The notes: generated by a model not told the origin, from the sequence alone. A DNA stretch of 64,000 nucleotides from Bradyrhizobium sp. cir1 (GCF_014198245.1 NZ_JACIHE010000007.1:124001-188000); one strand, 5' to 3'. Numbered from the stretch's first letter, positions 1 to 7,473 are shown. Made by a program: numbers and translations.

Positions 1-634
1 CCACCATTGCGCCTTCACCACAGGTTAGGGCCACCGGCTGAGCAAAGTCGAACACCGCGATGTCGCCAAACCGGCCGACGAGCTCACCCTTATAGCTCGA
101 TCCGATCGCCTCGGTGGAATCCTCCAAAAGCAGCAGCTGATGGCGCTGCGCGACGGCGCGCAGCTCCGACCATGGCGCTGGATGACCGTTGGGATTGCCG
201 GCGACAATCGCCCGCGTATTGGCCGTGATGCGCTCTTCGGCCTTCGCTGGGACTAATGCTCCCGACCAATAGTCGATATCTGCAAATACCGCTCGTGCGC
301 CTGCGAGACTGATGGCATGCGCGGTCTCACGAAAGGAGTAGGGCGAGGCGATAACCTCGTGCCCGGGGCCAATGCCGAGCGCCCTCAGCGCAAGGAGGAG
401 CCCTATGGTACCACTCGAGACCGCAACAGCATATTTGCGACCAAGATAGGCGGCGAAAGCGTGCTCAAACGCCTCAGTAATCCGCCCGTTGGAGATCTGC
501 GGCGAACACAGCAGCGTTTCCACGGCAGAGAGCTCGGCAAAGGTGATATCGGGATCGGACAGTGGAATGAATGATGCATTCTCCTCCACAGTGTGCGCGC
601 CATCAAGCCGATACTCTGCCAGTTCAGTGCTCAC
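1..634 (-). CDS. DegT/DnrJ/EryC1/StrS aminotransferase-family protein, partial at window edge
   Basis: The minus strand is open from a GTG at 634 to the left edge, giving 211 visible residues. The translation has the fold-type I order of DegT enzymes: an AVSSGTIGLLLAL segment, a conserved ED in LLLEDSTEAIGS, then GDIAVFDF and CGEGAMV. In the family the segment just before GEG carries the lysine that binds PLP. Here it reads FDFAQPVALTCGEG, with Val where Lys is expected, so ordinary PLP transamination is doubtful. The GTG overlaps the stop of the upstream small gene (GTGA), which suggests translational coupling within the nifB operon. Function in nitrogen fixation is not known to me. The C-terminus lies outside the window. 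Confidence 0.8.
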   Translation of the reverse strand, partial: MSTELAEYRLDGAHTVEENASFIPLSDPDITFAELSAVETLLCSPQISNGRITEAFEHAFAAYLGRKYAVAVSSGTIGLLLALRALGIGPGHEVIASPYSFRETAHAISLAGARAVFADIDYWSGALVPAKAEERITANTRAIVAGNPNGHPAPWSELRAVAQRHQLLLLEDSTEAIGSSYKGELVGRFGDIAVFDFAQPVALTCGEGAMV

Positions 635-900
635 CGCCCAACATTCCTTTTGGCCAATACGATGCCGGTCGCCCGCGTCGGATCGGCCGTAATCTGCACG
701 CAGTGATCCGATGCATCGATCAGATGAAGGTCGAAACGCGGAAACTGCCGGAACGGCTGGTCCGCCACATCCGACGCATCACAGCGCACCCAAGCAAGCT
801 GCGGAAAGCAGCGCTGCAGCGCGACAAACGGACCCATCTCGGGGCCATCGGCTGCAAGCAGCCGCTCGATTTCGATCAATTCCTCCGCGGTGAGCGCCAT
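631..900 (-). CDS. Small nif-associated protein (DUF6129-like)
   Basis: An 89-residue acidic protein starting at the ATG at 900 (MALTAEELIE). A 5' part rich in Leu and Glu is followed by LDA/DASDHCVQIT and a C-terminal TRATGIVLAK segment. It resembles small proteins of the DUF6129 type that I recall near nifZ in alphaproteobacterial nif clusters; that assignment is from memory. The stop codon overlaps the GTG start of the DegT-like gene. The gene follows the DUF3024 gene after 32 bases. No metal-binding Cys cluster is present. Function unknown. Confidence 0.7.
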   Translation of the reverse strand: MALTAEELIEIERLLAADGPEMGPFVALQRCFPQLAWVRCDASDVADQPFRQFPRFDLHLIDASDHCVQITADPTRATGIVLAKRNVGR

Positions 901-932
901 CGTGGCTCCTCTGACTCGTGAAAGTGGGGGCA

Positions 933-1292
933 TCATTGCCAAAACAGGCGCTCCGGATCCGCATTCAATTCCTCGATTGCAGAAGTCAACCGATGGTAAA
1001 GGCTGTAAAATTCCCAGATTCCTCGCGCGTGGTTCTTGCGAAACAGCTTCCAGATCCCGCTCACGGCATCGTAAAGAATCAGCGCGACATCGATGGGTGC
1101 GCCATTCTTGTCGATGTTGCGCGAGCAACAGGGGCTCTCGACGAGGTAGCCGCCCCTCACCGGCGTCACGTTCGGCGAGACGTAGAGATAGCGCTTTCGC
1201 GAGCTCAAGCCGCGCTCGATCCGTTTACGATCGAGCTCGTTGGGGTGAGGCACCAGCCCGGCCTTTACCTTTCTCATCAGCGCAGCATTCAT
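933..1292 (-). CDS. DUF3024-type protein of the nifB operon
   Basis: A 119-residue protein. The ATG at 1292 is preferred because GGAGG lies eight bases upstream. An in-frame ATG at 1307 directly abuts the previous stop. The core VRGGYLVESPCCSRNID, followed by DVALILYD, WKLFRKNH and a closing LNADPERLFWQ, is the pattern I associate with DUF3024. The adjacent Cys pair (SPCCSRN) could bind a metal or be redox active, but this is inference. The position between the nifZ-like genes and the DUF6129-like gene, with tight spacing, places it in the nifB transcript. Biochemical role unknown. Confidence 0.75.
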   Translation of the reverse strand: MNAALMRKVKAGLVPHPNELDRKRIERGLSSRKRYLYVSPNVTPVRGGYLVESPCCSRNIDKNGAPIDVALILYDAVSGIWKLFRKNHARGIWEFYSLYHRLTSAIEELNADPERLFWQ

Positions 1293-1307
1293 GGCGAAAG
1301 CCTCCAT

Positions 1308-1547
1308 TCAAAGCACTGTGATTTCTTCTTCAAGACAGCCGATGAGCAGCTGCTCACCAAAATCGACAATGTAGATCGGCACGTTCGCTTCAGTATGGAT
1401 CGCGACGTTGATGATCTCACCGGTCGCTCCGGCGGCGAGCAAGACTCCTTCGGGCTCCGTATCGGGAAATGAGTGGTCGTTGATGAGGTCGACTGCGGTC
1501 TTGATCCGCTGGCCACGTCGATATTTCGGAAAGCCGGGCTGCGTCAT
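1308..1547 (-). CDS. Second NifZ-like protein
   Basis: A 79-residue protein starting at the ATG at 1547, which overlaps the stop of the upstream nifZ by four bases (ATGA). The sequence RRGQRIKTAVDLINDHSF, then TGEIINV and VPIYIVDFGEQ, follows the small beta-barrel pattern of the NifZ domain: a basic strand, a loop with ND, then a G-V/I-V strand and a VDF strand. Azotobacter NifZ is about 160 residues with two such halves. Here two short separate genes may share the job. NifZ supports maturation of the MoFe protein P-cluster. Annotating this copy as NifZ is inference from pattern and position. Confidence 0.7.
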   Translation of the reverse strand: MTQPGFPKYRRGQRIKTAVDLINDHSFPDTEPEGVLLAAGATGEIINVAIHTEANVPIYIVDFGEQLLIGCLEEEITVL

Positions 1548-1858
1548 GACTCCTCCGGCAATGGCAGATCATCGATCTCCTCGCAGGCGTCCACCGGCTC
1601 CAGTTCCTTGCGCTTCATGCCAACGCGGTAGCCGCTTTCCAGATACTCGACGCCGTAGATATAGAATTGCTGCAGGAACGTGCCGATCGATACGACGTAA
1701 CCTACCTCGCCCTTCTTGACTAAAACGTCGCCAATCTCCTTGCCGCGATAGGTGCCATCATTGCGGATGGTGCGATTGGCTCGCACTTTTTGGCCAAAGC
1801 TGAAGACAGGCGGCTGGCTGAGCTCGACGACGTCGCTGTCGCGAACGATACTGTTCAT
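1544..1858 (-). CDS. nifZ: Nitrogen fixation protein NifZ
   Basis: A 104-residue protein from the ATG at 1858, chosen because GAGGAG lies seven bases upstream. Upstream in-frame ATGs lack such a site. The signature FSFGQKVRANRTIRNDGTYRG, followed by VGYVVSIGTFLQQFYIYGVEYL and a GMKRKELEPV end, is typical of NifZ. NifZ acts in the cytoplasm on formation of the second P-cluster of the NifDK tetramer. The gene sits in the nifB-frxA operon, upstream of and overlapping a second NifZ-like gene. The protein ends in an acidic tail. Confidence 0.88.
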   Translation of the reverse strand: MNSIVRDSDVVELSQPPVFSFGQKVRANRTIRNDGTYRGKEIGDVLVKKGEVGYVVSIGTFLQQFYIYGVEYLESGYRVGMKRKELEPVDACEEIDDLPLPEES

Positions 1859-1938
1859 GTATCGCTCCTCATGCATCGCTCCTTTGGAGATGCGGAGAGC
1901 CGCCTCGCCCACCGCAGGCGAGATCCTGCATCACTTCA

Positions 1939-2202
1939 TCATCGCGCGGCATAGTCAGTCACATCGACGATGGCAGCGCTGCCGAGAAGGCCGCTCTCGG
2001 CAGCGCGAAGCGCCTTTGGATTACCGCGCGGAATGAAATGCGCGCCAGGGCCGTTCTGCCGACCAGCTACAGCACGAACGCAGGGCAATCCAGCGCAGTC
2101 GTCGTCCGTGATGAAGGACCGAACGTCGGCGCCTGCGCCGCCGCGAACGTGCAGCACGTAGCTTATGACGCTTTCACAACCAGCTCCTGGCATGCCACTC
2201 AT
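1939..2202 (-). CDS. Hypothetical protein between frxA and nifZ
   Basis: An 87-residue reading frame from an ATG at 2202, 13 bases after the frxA stop; a GTG at 2211 in the same frame is an alternative. It contains two Cys near the middle (DDDCAGLPCVRAV) and an FIPRGNPKALRAAESG stretch. I do not recognise the family. Support comes from its position: it fills the space between frxA and nifZ on the same strand in an otherwise tightly packed operon, with a GAGG before the start. It could still be a non-coding spacer. Confidence 0.5.
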   Translation of the reverse strand: MSGMPGAGCESVISYVLHVRGGAGADVRSFITDDDCAGLPCVRAVAGRQNGPGAHFIPRGNPKALRAAESGLLGSAAIVDVTDYAAR

Positions 2203-2214
2203 AGGCCTCACGCT

Positions 2215-2439
2215 TTAGGCTGGCGCCTGGTAGCGAGGCAAGGATGTGTCAACCACGCAGGTATTGTCGACCGGACAGGCGGCGACACATTGCGGCTCGT
2301 CGAAATGGCCAATACATTCAGTACATTTTGCCGCTTCAATGACAAAGCTCCCCCCCTTCTCCGAGATGGCATCGTTCGGGCATAAGGGTTCGCAGGCTGA
2401 GCAGCTCGTACACTGCGAGGCGATGATCTTGAATGGCAC
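2215..2439 (-). CDS. frxA: Ferredoxin FrxA/FdxN type, 2[4Fe-4S]
   Basis: A 74-residue ferredoxin with a GTG start at 2439 preceded by a GGGGGA ribosome site. The first cluster motif is CTSCSACEPLCP. The second is CTEC, an eight-residue insertion, then CVAACP, the spacing of nif-linked ferredoxins (CX2CX8CX3C). It follows nifB after 11 bases, the arrangement known for B. japonicum nifB-frxA. The likely role is electron supply to NifB or to nitrogenase in the cytoplasm. A related fdxN is present near 23.9 kb in this window. Confidence 0.92.
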   Translation of the reverse strand: MPFKIIASQCTSCSACEPLCPNDAISEKGGSFVIEAAKCTECIGHFDEPQCVAACPVDNTCVVDTSLPRYQAPA

Positions 2440-2450
2440 ATATTCCCCCT

Positions 2451-4013
2451 TTACGCTGCAGAGATCCGAGATCCTTGCCGGATCGCGGCGTCGCCGCGTT
2501 GCACGTGCTGGATCTCCCCGCGTTTCACCTTGTCCAGATAGGATTTGAACCAGGCGACCGCCGACTTCTCAATGAACTCATGGGCGTATTGATCGATCGG
2601 CTCAATCCCCGCCTTGATCAGATTGCTTTTCGGGCAGCCGCCAATCTTGGACACGAAGACCGCATGGCAGTCATGGATGGCACGCATGATGGCGGAAAGC
2701 CTGTCCTCTTCGCCATAACCGCCCTGGCAGTAAACGTCCACGCGGCGGTGGCCGACGAATTTGGCGCCGGATGTAGAAAGTTCGTAAACCTGGAATTCCT
2801 TTGCATGCCCAAAGTGCTCGTTGATCAACCCCGAGCCCTTGGTTGCGACGGCCACTAGAAGAGTGATCGCGCTCATCTCTCCGGCAAATTCGGCAAGCTC
2901 CTTTTGGGCGGCCGCGACTTTGGCGGCACGCTCATGCTCTACCCTGTCCTGATAACCCTTGCGCATCTCTAAGTCATATTGGACGTCCATTTTCATGACC
3001 TGATCGGTGGTGAACTCTGCGCTGCGATCCTCCCCGAGTAGACCGACCGCATCGGCGCGGCACTGGCGGCAATGCCGCATCATTTTTATCTCCCCTTCGC
3101 AAGCATCTTGCAGCGCCTTCAATTCCCACGCAGTCGGTCCGCGCTGACCATTGAGGCCAAATACCGTGCCGTGCTCGGGCGCGGAGATCAGTGGCATGAT
3201 ATTGTGAAGGAAGGCACCGCGCGACTTCACCGCCTTGTTGACCTCGACCAAGTGACGGTCGTTGATGTTTGGGATCATCACCGAGTTGACCTTGCACAGG
3301 ATACCCCGTTCGCTAAGCATCTCGAGGCCTTGCAGCTGGCGATCGGTGAGTATCCTTGCCGCGTCCATGCCGGTGTAGCGCTTGTGGTTGAAGAAGATCC
3401 ACGGATAGATCTTGGCGCCGATTTCGGGATCGACCATGTTGATGGTGATGGTGACGTGGTCAACTTTGGACCTGGCGATGGTATCAATATGGTCCGGCAG
3501 AGCCAGTCCGTTGGTTGACAAACAAAGCTTGATATCCGGAGCCGCCTTGGCGACCAGCTCGAAGGTCTTGAACGTCTTTGCTGGATTGGCCAGGGGGTCG
3601 CCGGGACCAGCGATGCCAAGGACCGTCATCTGCGGAATGGTGGTCGCGACCGCGAGCACTTTTCTTACCGCCTGCTCGGGCGTGAGCTTCTCGCTCACCA
3701 CACCCGGACGCGATTCATTGGCGCAGTCGTATTTTCGGTTGCAGTAATTGCACTGGATGTTGCAGGCAGGCGCGACCGCGACATGCATGCGGGCGTAATG
3801 ATGATGCGCTTCTTCGCTGTAGCAGGGATGGTTCTTGACCTTTTCCCAGATTTCGATCGGCAGATCGCCTTGCCCCGCCTGCGAGCCGCAGCTCGCCTGC
3901 CCGGTGTTGGCCGAAGCGCGGCAGCCCTTATGCTCGGCGGCGGGCTTCATCTTGCCGCCATCCACTGCAGCTTTGGCATATTTTGCGCGTCCGACGACCG
4001 CGTTCATTTTCAT
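2451..4013 (-). CDS. nifB: Nitrogenase cofactor biosynthesis radical SAM enzyme NifB
   Basis: A 520-residue protein that makes NifB-co, the Fe-S-C core of FeMo-co, from [4Fe-4S] units and S-adenosylmethionine. The radical SAM motif CNIQCNYC supplies Cys84, Cys88 and Cys91. AGPGDPLANP is the SAM-binding GGE-type region. HCRQCRADAVG near residue 315 gives further Cys ligands. From about residue 385 a NifX-like cofactor-binding domain follows (NEHFGHAKEFQVYE). The gene is first in a minus-strand operon behind a -24/-12 promoter about 65-80 bases upstream. The start MKMN could also be the second Met. Confidence 0.97.
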   Translation of the reverse strand: MKMNAVVGRAKYAKAAVDGGKMKPAAEHKGCRASANTGQASCGSQAGQGDLPIEIWEKVKNHPCYSEEAHHHYARMHVAVAPACNIQCNYCNRKYDCANESRPGVVSEKLTPEQAVRKVLAVATTIPQMTVLGIAGPGDPLANPAKTFKTFELVAKAAPDIKLCLSTNGLALPDHIDTIARSKVDHVTITINMVDPEIGAKIYPWIFFNHKRYTGMDAARILTDRQLQGLEMLSERGILCKVNSVMIPNINDRHLVEVNKAVKSRGAFLHNIMPLISAPEHGTVFGLNGQRGPTAWELKALQDACEGEIKMMRHCRQCRADAVGLLGEDRSAEFTTDQVMKMDVQYDLEMRKGYQDRVEHERAAKVAAAQKELAEFAGEMSAITLLVAVATKGSGLINEHFGHAKEFQVYELSTSGAKFVGHRRVDVYCQGGYGEEDRLSAIMRAIHDCHAVFVSKIGGCPKSNLIKAGIEPIDQYAHEFIEKSAVAWFKSYLDKVKRGEIQHVQRGDAAIRQGSRISAA

Positions 4014-4076
4014 TTTTCCCTGCAGGCATCATCGGCCTCCCAGGACTATCCGTGAGCGAGCCTCAAGAAGCTGGGT

Positions 4077-4092
4077 AGCAACTTGCATGCCA
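4077..4092 (-). promoter_or_regulatory. Sigma-54 (-24/-12) promoter of nifB
   Basis: On the minus strand the sequence reads TGGCAT-GCAAG-TTGCT. It matches the consensus TGGCAC-N5-TTGC with the invariant GG and GC separated by ten bases. It lies 64-79 bases upstream of the nifB ATG. Together with the upstream TGT-N10-ACA site it indicates NifA-dependent transcription. Confidence 0.85.
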
Positions 4093-4181
4093 TGGCGGAG
4101 ACAATGAAATTGCAGCCATACGCCAACGAGTTAGCGAAAACGAGGGGCGCCGGCTCATGTAAGAACGTGCAATGATGCTCT

Positions 4182-4197
4182 TGTTGTCAGTGCGACA
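4182..4197. promoter_or_regulatory. NifA upstream activator sequence for nifB
   Basis: TGT at 4182-4184 and ACA at 4195-4197 with exactly ten bases between them fit the NifA site TGT-N10-ACA. It lies about 90 bases upstream of the -24 element. The gap 4014-4351 otherwise shows nothing coding. Confidence 0.75.
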
Positions 4198-4351
4198 GAT
4201 ACGTCGTCATTCTCACGCAGCGCTCGATGGCTTGCGCATTCATTCTCGCGCTAAGCTCGCCGGAACCCGGCACCATCTGAACGGGTCTTCTCGCGTTGCG
4301 GCTCTCGCCAATAAGTCGATACGAGCTGGGGGATCGGGCTTCACAAGGACG

Positions 4352-5212
4352 CTAATGGGTGATCAGTATCTCAACCGCGCAAGAGAGCCCAATCGCAAGC
4401 GGTGTGAGGCCCTGCTCGAGTAGAAAGCGGAGCTCGTTGCGCGAGAGCGCGTCCGGATCAACGATCGCATAGTGTGTGTCGGCCGAGCGCTTGATGATCT
4501 GCCTGGCATAGCCACGCAAGAGCTGGTCGTTGAAGCGACAGCCGATGAAGAGAAAGGTCTGTCCGGTTCTCCTTTCCTTGATGATGTCCGGAATTGGTGT
4601 CTGAATGTCGATTTCGGTCAACGCCTCGACATAGTCAGCGTCGGAGATAAGGAAGTTGTTGGCCGGCTGCACGCTGCCGTGCGGCTTGTACAACACCGTC
4701 GCCCAGCTGCCGGCCACGGCACTGTCGACCTCTTGGCCAAGTGAATCGTAAAAGCGATACCAGCGATCCTCGCCAACGATGCGGGTGATACCCTGCACTT
4801 CGCCCCATCCATCGCGCTTACCCAGCGCCTCGCGCATGGCGGCATCATACCACGCGTCTACTATGACGGGCAGGGACAGGGACGCAAGATGATGGTGCAA
4901 CCGCGTCGGCTCGACTGGCCGAGCGAAGGCCTGCGTCATCAATGCCGTCAGGGCGGACCGGTGCTTGCTGATCTCGATATGCTGCGCCGCGGCCCACGCA
5001 TTGCCCCTAGCCCGCCGCGGCAGCGCAACCTTGCTCCCGAAGAAGCTGGCCAACGCCTCTGGCGTGGTCGGCATATCGGATCTGCACAATTCGGCGAGGC
5101 CAGGACCGAGATAGGGAATGACGCTCGCGGCCCTCAGGCCGGCAGCGATGTCCACGAGCGTCGCCTTTGCATCGGCAGCATCGACAAAGCCGATCTGTGG
5201 GGGCGCCTTCAC
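4352..5212 (-). CDS. SIR2-like protein of the nif cluster
   Basis: A 286-residue protein with a GTG start at 5212 overlapping the nifT stop (GTGA). The N-terminus has a Rossmann-like VIPYLGPGLAELC segment. Further on are VIVDAWYD, YKPHGSV and TFLFIGCRFNDQLLRGYARQI, a layout seen in SIR2-family NAD-binding proteins. Such SIR2-like genes occur beside nifT in other bradyrhizobial nif clusters (recalled). Canonical sirtuins deacylate proteins using NAD. I cannot see a full canonical GAG..S/NID set, so activity is open. It is the last gene of the iscN-nifUST operon. A role in controlling nitrogenase maturation is only a guess. Confidence 0.72.
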   Translation of the reverse strand: MKAPPQIGFVDAADAKATLVDIAAGLRAASVIPYLGPGLAELCRSDMPTTPEALASFFGSKVALPRRARGNAWAAAQHIEISKHRSALTALMTQAFARPVEPTRLHHHLASLSLPVIVDAWYDAAMREALGKRDGWGEVQGITRIVGEDRWYRFYDSLGQEVDSAVAGSWATVLYKPHGSVQPANNFLISDADYVEALTEIDIQTPIPDIIKERRTGQTFLFIGCRFNDQLLRGYARQIIKRSADTHYAIVDPDALSRNELRFLLEQGLTPLAIGLSCAVEILITH

Positions 5213-5433
5213 GGATCGTCCCCGGTCTCACCCCGTTTTTTAGCGTTGATTGTGATCGGTAACCGTGTGCCGCTCGGCATCTCAGGCAAATCGAGCACCC
5301 AGCCATTAGCTGCTTTGATCCAGCCGCCCCATAGCGTCTCGTACTCGGATTCAACGATTGGCTCTTCGAGATCCTTTTTTGGCACGTAGATCGACAGGCC
5401 CGCGTCCGGAGACCGGCGGATCATGATTTTCAC
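5209..5433 (-). CDS. nifT: Nitrogen fixation protein NifT (FixU)
   Basis: A 74-residue protein with a GTG start at 5433 preceded by GGGAG. It begins VKIMIRRSPDAGLSIYVPKKDLEE, the typical NifT opening, followed by LWGGWIKAANGWVLDLPEMP and TRLPITI. NifT is small, cytoplasmic, conserved in nif operons and generally dispensable; its exact role is unsettled. It starts four bases after nifS ends, and its stop overlaps the SIR2-like gene. Confidence 0.92.
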   Translation of the reverse strand: MKIMIRRSPDAGLSIYVPKKDLEEPIVESEYETLWGGWIKAANGWVLDLPEMPSGTRLPITINAKKRGETGDDP

Positions 5434-5437
5434 GAGT

Positions 5438-6610
5438 CTACTCCCTGACTGCGACGGGGGAGGTGGCGCGCAAGCGAGCCACGATGTCGGACACTGCGCA
5501 CACGACCTCATCGACCTCCGCGACGGAGGTCTCACGCGACAGAGAAAAGCGCACCGCGCCACGCATGCGCCACGCCGGCACCTGCATGGCACGCAGAACA
5601 TGCGATGGCTGCATTGAGCCGGCGTTGCAGGCTGATCCGAGCGACACGGCAATGCCCGCCCTATTGAGATGGTGGGCGATGGCTTCGCCTTCGAGACGAT
5701 CGAAAGCAATATTGGCCGTGTTCCCTAATCGATTGCTGATATCGCCGAGCGCAACGCACTCGCCATTGTGCAAAATTCCCTGCTCAAGGCGGTCGCGTAA
5801 CGCACCAATGCGAACGCGCTCCGGTTCGAGCCGCTCCGCCGCAAGCTCGGCGGCCTTTCCCAGGCCGACAATGCCGGGAATATTCTCAGTCCCGCCGCGG
5901 CGCCCTCGTTCCTGTGATCCGCCGCAGATCATCGGCCGGAATTTTGTCCCTGTGCGCAAATATAGCGCGCCGATCCCCTTGGGGCCGTGCAGTTTGTGCC
6001 CGGATAGCGACAGCATGTCGATGGCACTGTCCTTTAGGTTCACGCGCACCTTACCGATGGCCTGGACCGCATCAGTGTGAAACAGCGCGCCCGCCTCACG
6101 GGTCAACCCGGCCAGAAACCGCACGGGAAACATCGTTCCGGTCTCGTTGTTGGCCCACATAACCGAGGCAATCGCTGTGCGTGGCCCGAGTGCGCCGCGA
6201 AACGCCTCGATATCGAGCCGGCCGCGGGCATCTACGGGTACGATGTGTGTCTTGACTCCTCTTGTCGCCAGTTGCTCGGTTAGCGCAAGAACGGCGGAGT
6301 GCTCAACTGAGGTGGTGACGATCTCGTCGCGGTCTTCCTGTGTCGCAAGCGCAGAGAGGACCGCGGCATTGTTGGCCTCGGTCCCTCCCGAGGTGAAAAC
6401 GATTTCATGATCGTATGCGTTCCCTAGCAGGCCCCGCAAGCTACGCCGAGCCTGCCTCACAGCGACTGCGACCTCGCTGCCAAAGGCATGCGTGGACGAG
6501 GCATTGCCGAATTGCTCGGTGAAGAACGGCAACATGGCTTGCAAGACCGATGGGTCGGTCCGCGTCGTTGCATTGTTATCGAGGTAAATCGGCACTCGAT
6601 TTTCGCTCAA
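5438..6610 (-). CDS. nifS: Cysteine desulfurase NifS
   Basis: A 390-residue PLP enzyme that removes sulfur from cysteine for nitrogenase Fe-S clusters. It opens with YLDNNATTR. SLSGHKLHGPKG carries the PLP lysine (Lys206). GSACNAGSMQPSHVL carries the catalytic Cys328. The start is a TTG at 6610 whose last bases overlap the nifU stop (TTGA); a GTG five codons further in (VPIYLDNN) is the alternative. It is third in the iscN-nifU-nifS-nifT operon, matching the rhizobial iscN-nifUS order. Confidence 0.95.
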   Translation of the reverse strand: MSENRVPIYLDNNATTRTDPSVLQAMLPFFTEQFGNASSTHAFGSEVAVAVRQARRSLRGLLGNAYDHEIVFTSGGTEANNAAVLSALATQEDRDEIVTTSVEHSAVLALTEQLATRGVKTHIVPVDARGRLDIEAFRGALGPRTAIASVMWANNETGTMFPVRFLAGLTREAGALFHTDAVQAIGKVRVNLKDSAIDMLSLSGHKLHGPKGIGALYLRTGTKFRPMICGGSQERGRRGGTENIPGIVGLGKAAELAAERLEPERVRIGALRDRLEQGILHNGECVALGDISNRLGNTANIAFDRLEGEAIAHHLNRAGIAVSLGSACNAGSMQPSHVLRAMQVPAWRMRGAVRFSLSRETSVAEVDEVVCAVSDIVARLRATSPVAVRE

Positions 6611-6894
6611 TCCACTGCCTGGCCTGCAGCAGCGACGGGGATCAGGCGAACTAATTCGCCGAGTTTATCGACCAGCCGCGCCTGAATGCTTTCCAGCGTC
6701 ACGCTCGAAAGCTTACACAACGTGCAGGCACCGGTCAGCCTGACCACGACCCTGCTGCCATCGATCCCGATCAGGTGACAGTCGCCACCGTCGCGTTGCA
6801 GATTGGGGCGGATCTCTTCGACTGCGCCGCGAATACGACGCTCTCGGTCTGTCGCAGTGGACGATTGCCTCAGTTGTCCCGGTTCGGGCGGCAT
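6607..6894 (-). CDS. nifU: NifU-like scaffold, C-terminal (Nfu) domain only
   Basis: A 95-residue protein from the ATG at 6894, with GAGGAGGAG ten bases upstream. It holds only the NfU-type domain: IRPNLQRDGGDCHLIGID followed by LTGACTLCKLSS, whose CxxC binds a transferable [4Fe-4S] cluster, and an LGELVRLIPV end. Full-length Azotobacter NifU has three domains; the IscU-like and [2Fe-2S] parts are absent here, as in other rhizobia. It lies between iscN and nifS and overlaps the nifS start. Confidence 0.9.
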   Translation of the reverse strand: MPPEPGQLRQSSTATDRERRIRGAVEEIRPNLQRDGGDCHLIGIDGSRVVVRLTGACTLCKLSSVTLESIQARLVDKLGELVRLIPVAAAGQAVD

Positions 6895-6935
6895 GCTTCG
6901 ATGTCTCCTCCTCAGCAGTTTGACGATTTGTTTCA

Positions 6936-7256
6936 TCAACTGAACGATTTTCCGCATGAGCAGTTCGCGGTGGCGTTCGGGTTGTGAAAAGTAAAGCCAG
7001 AACTCTCCATTGCCATCACGAAATCGATGGTCGTGCCGATCAGATGCTCACAGCTCTTGTTATCGACGAACACCTTCAGCCCGTCGCACTCGATCACGGT
7101 GTCGCCAGGCTTCGGTTCTTCGACCAGACCCATCTTATACTTGAATCCATTGCAGCCGCCTGCTTCGATCATGATGCGCAGGCCGCCGGTCGGGTGCGTC
7201 GAGGATGAAATCGCGCTCTTGATTGCATTCACTGCGCTATCCGTCAGGTTGATCAC
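6936..7256 (-). CDS. iscN: IscA/HesB-type Fe-S carrier IscN
   Basis: A 106-residue A-type carrier with a GTG start at 7256 behind GAGGGAAA. The three family cysteines are Cys35 (GGCNGFKY) and Cys99/Cys101 (NCSCGKSF). It would receive and pass on Fe-S clusters for nitrogenase. It is first in the iscN-nifU-nifS-nifT-SIR2 operon, behind a near-perfect sigma-54 promoter. The name follows the Rhizobium etli iscN-nifUS locus. Confidence 0.92.
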   Translation of the reverse strand: MINLTDSAVNAIKSAISSSTHPTGGLRIMIEAGGCNGFKYKMGLVEEPKPGDTVIECDGLKVFVDNKSCEHLIGTTIDFVMAMESSGFTFHNPNATANCSCGKSFS

Positions 7257-7292
7257 GGCTTTCCCTCATCAGCTTGGATCTAGCTGCTAAGG

Positions 7293-7307
7293 GCAAGTCA
7301 CGTGCCA
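7293..7307 (-). promoter_or_regulatory. Sigma-54 promoter of the iscN-nifUST operon
   Basis: On the minus strand the sequence reads TGGCAC-GTGAC-TTGC, an exact match to the -24/-12 consensus. It ends 37 bases upstream of the iscN start. Confidence 0.9.
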
Positions 7308-7367
7308 GCGCGCAGACGCTTGATGATGCTCCCGTTTTCGGATCGCGCGTGATGGCTTTGGAACCGC

Positions 7368-7383
7368 TGTCGCGTTCCCGACA
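7368..7383. promoter_or_regulatory. NifA site shared by two divergent promoters
   Basis: TGT at 7368-7370 and ACA at 7381-7383 with ten bases between. It lies about 60 bases from the iscN -24 element on one side and about 75 bases from the plus-strand -24 element on the other. It is the only such site noticed between the two divergent genes. Confidence 0.75.
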
Positions 7384-7456
7384 AGGCTCCTTGATCCGGT
7401 CGCAGACACTGACGCGTTTTCGTTCTAAGCTACCGCGAAGGCCCCTACTCATGCGA

Positions 7457-7473
7457 CGGCAAGCAATTTGCAT
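7457..7473 (+). promoter_or_regulatory. Sigma-54-type promoter of the divergent unknown gene
   Basis: CGGCAA-GCAAT-TTGCA keeps GG and GC ten bases apart and has a perfect TTGCA -12 box. The -24 box deviates at two positions. It lies 56-72 bases upstream of the ATG at 7529. Confidence 0.65.
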
